Below, one piece after another: positions 59,794-64,000 of a DNA stretch of 64,000 nt. The stretch comes from Candidatus Saccharimonadales bacterium (lineage in GTDB: Bacteria; Patescibacteriota; Saccharimonadia; Saccharimonadales; Saccharimonadaceae), in assembly GCA_035317825.1 (NCBI GenBank), contig DATHGB010000020.1, positions 1-64,000 of the forward strand. Direction: 5' to 3'. The notes below the pieces were generated by a model that was given only the letters and a program-made list of their open reading frames with translations, ran no database searches and was not told where the DNA came from. Within the stretch, counting starts at the first letter, position 1. Every line of letters starts with the position of its first letter. Position numbers and translations under genes: made by a program.

Positions 59794-61587
59794 TTAAGGG
59801 GTTTTGTAAACTGATTTCTCGTTCACGCTCCAGTAAAGAATGTTGGCATAACGATCAGCTGCAGATACCAGTTTAGACGAATCATTTAATGATTGGACAT
59901 GTTTGCTTGAAATATACTGCGCAACGGGCTGATATAGGCCGATTGCAGGAACATCCTTTAGCCATTCCCTTGCAAACGTTTTGTATTTTGCGTTTCGAAG
60001 TTCAGAAGACAGGCTCGACCTCGCACTTGCAAGTGCCGTATCTGCCGTCTTGTTGTCGTAGTTTGAAAAATTATATCCTGAAGTACCTGTTTGTGAAGAG
60101 TGCCAATACGCATATACATCCGGGTCTGCGCCGATAAGAAGTTCGTAAAGCAGCACGTCGTAGCTGCGATTTTGAAGCGTACTTTGAAAATTCTTTGATG
60201 AATCACTGGTATCTATCACTTCTGTCTCAACGGTAACGCCCAATTTTCGCCATTGACCCGACAAAACCTCAAGAACTTTTTCATATTCATCGTTTTTAGT
60301 CGTCGTTACTTTAAGTGATAGCTTTTGGCCATCCTTTTGACGTGTTCCATTTGTCAATTTCCATCCTGCCCCATCGAGTAACGCGGCTGCATTCTGTAGA
60401 TTTGGAGGAGCTGCGTGAGGAACGTCTGACCCCGTCAGCTGACCATTGACAAACGGGAGATCTAGCGCCGGAACATTCCCAGGCAAGCTGCTACGAATGG
60501 CACGGGTATCCGTCGCTTGCTGTAAAGCCTGACGTACCACTGCGTCTTTCAAGACCGGGTTAGTGACATTGAATAACGCATAAACGCCGCTATTCACAGG
60601 GTGCGGCATAACTTGGTAATTATGTTTATCGACACGAGCAGCGTTAATTGCCGAAACGTCCGCCGCGGCACTTACCTCACCAGCCTTAAGCGCACGCATA
60701 ATCGCATCTTGGCTGTCATACGCATGAACTTCAAAACGATTCAGTTTGGGCGCGCCTCCATAATAATTTTCCGAGGCAATCATATTCACTACTTTGTGCT
60801 CCGAACCTGATGTCTGTAATAGCCGGAAGCTAAACGGCCCGCTGCCTACAGGCGCTCGGCTAAACGTATTTTCACGTATGGCTCCGGCGGGAACATCTTT
60901 TAAAAGGTGTTGTGGCAAGACAGAAAAAGTTAAAGCGTATGGAAAAGCCACATACGTAGCGGGCAGCTGGAATACGACGGTTGTATCATTTAACGCATGT
61001 GCGTTTACTTCTTGCCAGTTAACCCGAAGGGGCGAACGGGTTTCAGGATTTTTAATAAGATTAACGGTAAACGCAACATCCTGTGCCGTTAGCTGTGTTC
61101 CATCATGCCACATTACATTTGGACGTAATTTAACCGTGTACGTCGTCCCTGTTGGATCAATTTGTATACTTTCGGCTAGATCTCCTCGTAAATGCCCTGT
61201 TTCATCATAGGAATAAAGCGAGGAAAACATCAGGTGGCTTGCTGCAATTTCAGCATTCGAAGCAGCGTATAAAGGGTTGAGGGTGTCTATGGGGCCCAGA
61301 GAAGCTTCCGCGTATGTGCCACCTACATCCGCTGCTTTTACCATATAGCTTTGCTGAAACCACATCAGCTGTAAACCTACAGCCGCAACCATACAGCCAA
61401 CCAAAACGAGCCAGCCAATAATTTGGCGGCGAACACTTCGAATATTGTCGAGCCTTTTGATAATAAACTTATGGGCATGACGTGTCGTCGCGCCCTCGGC
61501 TTTTTTCATGCGCTTCGACATTTTTTTACTATCAAAATTCAACTTTTGAAATTGTCGCCACCCACGTTCACGTTGTTCGTCTGCCAC
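59794..61587 (-). CDS. Membrane-anchored peptide-binding ABC protein (SBP family 5)
   Basis: 597 residues. A basic cytoplasmic N-terminus of about 55 residues, one span (about 56-77), then a solute-binding domain with DTLNPLYA, DLAESIQIDPTGTTYTVKLRPNVMWHDGTQLTAQDVAFT (split) and GDPDVYAYWHSSQ-like GADPDVYAYWHSS, as in OppA/DppA. Usually lipoproteins; here an uncleaved anchor replaces the lipobox. Peptide scavenging fits a host-dependent lifestyle. Confidence 0.9.
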   Translation of the reverse strand: MADEQRERGWRQFQKLNFDSKKMSKRMKKAEGATTRHAHKFIIKRLDNIRSVRRQIIGWLVLVGCMVAAVGLQLMWFQQSYMVKAADVGGTYAEASLGPIDTLNPLYAASNAEIAASHLMFSSLYSYDETGHLRGDLAESIQIDPTGTTYTVKLRPNVMWHDGTQLTAQDVAFTVNLIKNPETRSPLRVNWQEVNAHALNDTTVVFQLPATYVAFPYALTFSVLPQHLLKDVPAGAIRENTFSRAPVGSGPFSFRLLQTSGSEHKVVNMIASENYYGGAPKLNRFEVHAYDSQDAIMRALKAGEVSAAADVSAINAARVDKHNYQVMPHPVNSGVYALFNVTNPVLKDAVVRQALQQATDTRAIRSSLPGNVPALDLPFVNGQLTGSDVPHAAPPNLQNAAALLDGAGWKLTNGTRQKDGQKLSLKVTTTKNDEYEKVLEVLSGQWRKLGVTVETEVIDTSDSSKNFQSTLQNRSYDVLLYELLIGADPDVYAYWHSSQTGTSGYNFSNYDNKTADTALASARSSLSSELRNAKYKTFAREWLKDVPAIGLYQPVAQYISSKHVQSLNDSSKLVSAADRYANILYWSVNEKSVYKTP

Positions 61588-61601
61588 GCTGCGTATGCCC
61601 C

Positions 61602-61838
61602 CTATAGCTTAAAGGCTGGTAGTAGAAGTCCAACCAAAATTGAAAGGACAAAAACAACCGACATAACGATAGTTGCTTCGAATAAGTTCTTATCAAGACC
61701 GCGTCGTGTTGTATAAAGTTCGCCCGAACTACCAAATCCAGCACCTAAGCTTGCGCCACGTTGCTGTAATAAAATAGCAAGCAGCATTAAAATAGCCGAT
61801 CCGATGGTCACAACTTGTAAAATGCTATCAATATTCAT
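61602..61838 (-). CDS. secG: Preprotein translocase subunit SecG
   Basis: 78 residues with two membrane helices and LAILLQQRGASLGAGFGSSG, the SecG pattern (Q-rich/Gly loop between helices). Part of the SecYEG channel. Upstream ATG overlaps the neighbouring stop by one base. Confidence 0.92.
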   Translation of the reverse strand: MNIDSILQVVTIGSAILMLLAILLQQRGASLGAGFGSSGELYTTRRGLDKNLFEATIVMSVVFVLSILVGLLLPAFKL

Positions 61839-62230
61839 TATCTTTTCTCCTGCTGATGCGCGTACTGTAAATCTAATGCGCTGCTTACTATATAGTTTAC
61901 CAGACTAAGGACTATTCCCGTAAGAACCGAGTTCCAGAACATCATATTCAGACCAGGGGCAAGTTTGATAGAAACGTACACCATAAGGCCATTGACGACA
62001 ATAGTAAAAAGTCCGAGTGTCAAAAGAATTGCAGGTAACGATAAGATGATGACAATCGGCCGAAGAATACTGTTAATAACGGAGAAGATAAGTCCAGCGC
62101 CCAAAAATACCCAGGCGTTAGCGGTCAAATCCGCATCACTGTACCCAGTACCGAAAATACGGACAGCAATCCATAATCCAATTGAATTCAATATCCATCG
62201 GACGATAAATACAAAAAATTGTCGTTTCAT
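61838..62230 (-). CDS. Phage-holin-4/YvlD-like membrane protein
   Basis: 130 residues, four membrane spans, with SVINSILRPIVIILSLPAIL, the typical PF04020 signature (NxxLRPxxxxLxLPxxxLTLG). Family function is unknown despite the holin name. Cotranscribed with secG. Confidence 0.88.
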   Translation of the reverse strand: MKRQFFVFIVRWILNSIGLWIAVRIFGTGYSDADLTANAWVFLGAGLIFSVINSILRPIVIILSLPAILLTLGLFTIVVNGLMVYVSIKLAPGLNMMFWNSVLTGIVLSLVNYIVSSALDLQYAHQQEKR

Positions 62231-62255
62231 AAGCTAATTCCACTATACGGATATT

Positions 62256-63464
62256 TTAAAGATCTGTCGAGAGTCGGGCAGTTAAATTAGTATGGCCTTT
62301 GCCTGTAACCAAAATATCGTCCTCGATCCGCACGCCAATTCCTTCTTCGGGAATATAAATGCCTGGTTCTACCGTGAGTACCATACCTGGACGAAGGTAT
62401 TTTGGCTGCCCTAGACTGTCGTGTACGTCAATTCCCAGACCATGGCTCACGGCATGAGGAAAGTATTTCCGGTAATTCTTTTCGTCGTCGCGACTTTTCA
62501 TGAGCGCTAAACTAAGTAAAGCATCCGTCATAATAGCGTCAACTTTTTGTTGGTACTCTTCAACTAAAAGGTCCGGCTTAATAAGTCGAATGATCTTTTG
62601 CTGAGCCGCTTGAACAGCTTGGTGTACTGCCATCTGCCGTTTTGTTGGTTCGCCAAGTGCATAGGTACGGGTAATATCAGCCGCATACCCTGACATCCTT
62701 GCTCCTATATCCAGCAGTAACAGACTACGTTTTTTAAGCCTGGAATTATTATCAATATAATGAAGCGTGCAGGCATTGCTGCCAAACGCAACTATTGGAT
62801 CGTACGCATGCCCAGCGGCACCTTGTTTTTTGAATACGTAGCTAAATTCAGCTTCTACCTCATATTCGTACGTGAATTGATCCAAATTATTCCTGACGTT
62901 TTCGAACGCGCTGATAGTCAGATTAATAGCCTGCTTCATGGCCGCGATTTCTTCTGGCTGTTTGATCGCGCGTAGGCTCGCAAGCTCTTTACGACAGTCA
63001 GATACCGAATTAAATGTCCGCTCTAACAGTTCATGCAGTTTTTTAGCAGCGGGATTAAGCGTGAAATCCAAATATTCCGCATACGGCTGCTCTCCTATCG
63101 TATGAACGACACTGTGTTTTTTAGCAAGCGTACGCAACATCATGAGCGCGTCATCACGGGAAATGACTGCGTCAACCCCGCTCGCCTTAATGGCATCTTC
63201 GACCGACAGGCTTCCATCAAAAATTACCCTGCTGTCACTCAAAGACGGGGCGACAAGCCAACTTTTGCCTCTAGTTCCATCAATTATCACCCACCAGTCA
63301 GGAACTTCAATACCCGTAAGCCACCAAAAGTTCGCCTCTTGCTCGAATTTGAATGCCGTATCATTGCCACGTTGCATACCCGCATATGCCGAGGCGACAA
63401 TCAATCCGCCTTTTAATTGACTCGCTATCGAATCTCGGTTAGCCTTGAAAAAATCAGTCGTCAT
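62256..63464 (-). CDS. pepP: M24-family Xaa-Pro aminopeptidase
   Basis: 402 residues: a creatinase-type N-terminal domain, then the pita-bread catalytic domain with metal ligands in LLLDIGARMSGYAADITRT (two Asp), HAVSHGLGIDVHD (His), VEPGIYIPEEGIG (Glu) and RIEDDILVT (Glu). Removes N-terminal residues before proline. The gene name is by family only. Confidence 0.92.
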   Translation of the reverse strand: MTTDFFKANRDSIASQLKGGLIVASAYAGMQRGNDTAFKFEQEANFWWLTGIEVPDWWVIIDGTRGKSWLVAPSLSDSRVIFDGSLSVEDAIKASGVDAVISRDDALMMLRTLAKKHSVVHTIGEQPYAEYLDFTLNPAAKKLHELLERTFNSVSDCRKELASLRAIKQPEEIAAMKQAINLTISAFENVRNNLDQFTYEYEVEAEFSYVFKKQGAAGHAYDPIVAFGSNACTLHYIDNNSRLKKRSLLLLDIGARMSGYAADITRTYALGEPTKRQMAVHQAVQAAQQKIIRLIKPDLLVEEYQQKVDAIMTDALLSLALMKSRDDEKNYRKYFPHAVSHGLGIDVHDSLGQPKYLRPGMVLTVEPGIYIPEEGIGVRIEDDILVTGKGHTNLTARLSTDL

Positions 63465-63478
63465 AATACCAGTATAAT

Positions 63479-63847
63479 CTAACAGATGCCTGCTTGAGGT
63501 TCTCTTCCCGTTGCAGCCGTATCTATATGATACTTTACCGTACTGTCAGCAGTACTTACCGCATCTACGCAATAATTTGCCGAATTCCCCGAATCATACG
63601 TTACGGTCACATTGTCGCTGGACGTAAAAGTTGACGGGATACTCGTTGGATAGCCGTTATTAAAATTACGCGCCGCTTCCATAGCGCCAGATAAACTCCT
63701 AAGATCACTTTTTACTTCAGTTTCAGCTGTCGATTTACGCCAGTTCCCTACGGAAACAATCACAACGGTGACGAGTATCGCGATCACCGAAATAATGACG
63801 ATGATCTCGACAAGTGTAAAACCTTTGTTTTTATGCATAGTGCCCAC
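63479..63847 (-). CDS. Type IV prepilin-like protein
   Basis: 122 residues: MGTMHKNKG before FTLVEIIVIISVIAILV is a prepilin peptidase site (G^F, E5) and pilin helix. The mature part is small with two cysteines. Saccharibacteria use type IV pili for twitching and host attachment, so a pilus subunit role is plausible. Confidence 0.92.
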   Translation of the reverse strand: MGTMHKNKGFTLVEIIVIISVIAILVTVVIVSVGNWRKSTAETEVKSDLRSLSGAMEAARNFNNGYPTSIPSTFTSSDNVTVTYDSGNSANYCVDAVSTADSTVKYHIDTAATGREPQAGIC

Positions 63848-63868
63848 GAGGCGACTATAGCATAGGCA

Positions 63869-64000
63869 TTATGAGGATGGCAAATACTTCGAAAGCAGTT
63901 TCGCCTTGGCCGAACCTATTGCTTCGGATAACTGTTCGGGGGTTGCACTTTGAACCGCCCGCAAGCTTCCGAATGTACGAATAAGCTTTTTACGTGTCGC
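63869..64000 (-). CDS. uvrC: UvrC C-terminal end (partial)
   Basis: The last 43 codons of a gene that enters from the right: RKKLIRTFGSLRAVQSA, then EQLSEAIGSAKAKLLSKYL, the helix-hairpin-helix DNA-binding end of excinuclease subunit C. The rest is outside the window. Confidence 0.8.
   Translation of the reverse strand, partial: ATRKKLIRTFGSLRAVQSATPEQLSEAIGSAKAKLLSKYLPSS

Noticed and set aside
1-64000. Recoded UGA (code 25, as in SR1/Gracilibacteria)
   Set aside because: Core genes such as typA, ligA and rarA are full length under the standard code and several genes end in TGA at the expected place.

Overview
The window looks like a chromosome segment of a Candidatus Saccharibacteria (TM7, Patescibacteria) genome; this is inferred from small intergenic gaps, AT-rich consensus promoters, standard genetic code, and the type of core genes present. 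Roughly the right-hand 36 kb is ordinary chromosome and the left-hand 28 kb is an accessory island.

Accessory island (1-28,165). From 12,177 to the intact tRNA-Phe at 28,090-28,165 lies an array of small gene cassettes separated by ten copies (R1-R10, plus a partial R0) of a composite repeat of about 200 bp. Each full repeat carries, in fixed order: 17 bp identical to the T-loop/3' acceptor half of tRNA-Phe (antisense), a hairpin whose stem sequence covaries between copies and has T-runs on both sides, a conserved block ending at a tRNA-like CCA, a second T-arm-like hairpin, and a short in-frame peptide tail. R10 abuts the real tRNA-Phe. Cargo per cassette is one to three genes in either orientation: phosphatase plus peptidase E, a YafQ/DinJ-type toxin-antitoxin pair, a Fic protein, a VbhA-like antitoxin with a NYN nuclease, a methyltransferase-Nudix fusion, a hydrolase, membrane/secreted proteins, and several GC-rich genes with actinobacterial-looking codon use (Saccharibacteria are epibionts of Actinobacteria). 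The left end (1-3,330) holds related, more diverged repeats (P1-P3) around an MFS transporter, a YjjX-type NTPase and an SDR enzyme. Between them lie a six-gene directon of unknown function that includes a HEPN protein and two membrane proteins (3,489-9,114), and a large serine recombinase whose stop codon lies inside the 3' end of a tRNA-Gly gene.

Core region (28,200-64,000). SPFH protein, D-Ala-D-Ala ligase and RarA; a sugar cluster (GH13, two GT4 glycosyltransferases, a debranching-type glycosidase, trehalase); TypA; a MarR regulator with a divergent MFS pump; a restriction-endonuclease-like protein overlapping a secreted G5/Excalibur protein; tRNA-Ala; an RRM protein; three ABC-transporter genes; DNA-repair and nucleotide-sanitation genes (Ogt, RdgB, LigA, UvrC 3' end); HtpX and LemA; tRNA-Leu x2 and tRNA-Cys; a peptide-binding ABC protein, SecG, aminopeptidase P and a prepilin.

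Most interesting: the tRNA-derived cassette array, which behaves like an integron functionally but has no IntI, no attC and no tyrosine recombinase in view. No homology search was possible; family names rest on motifs read by eye.
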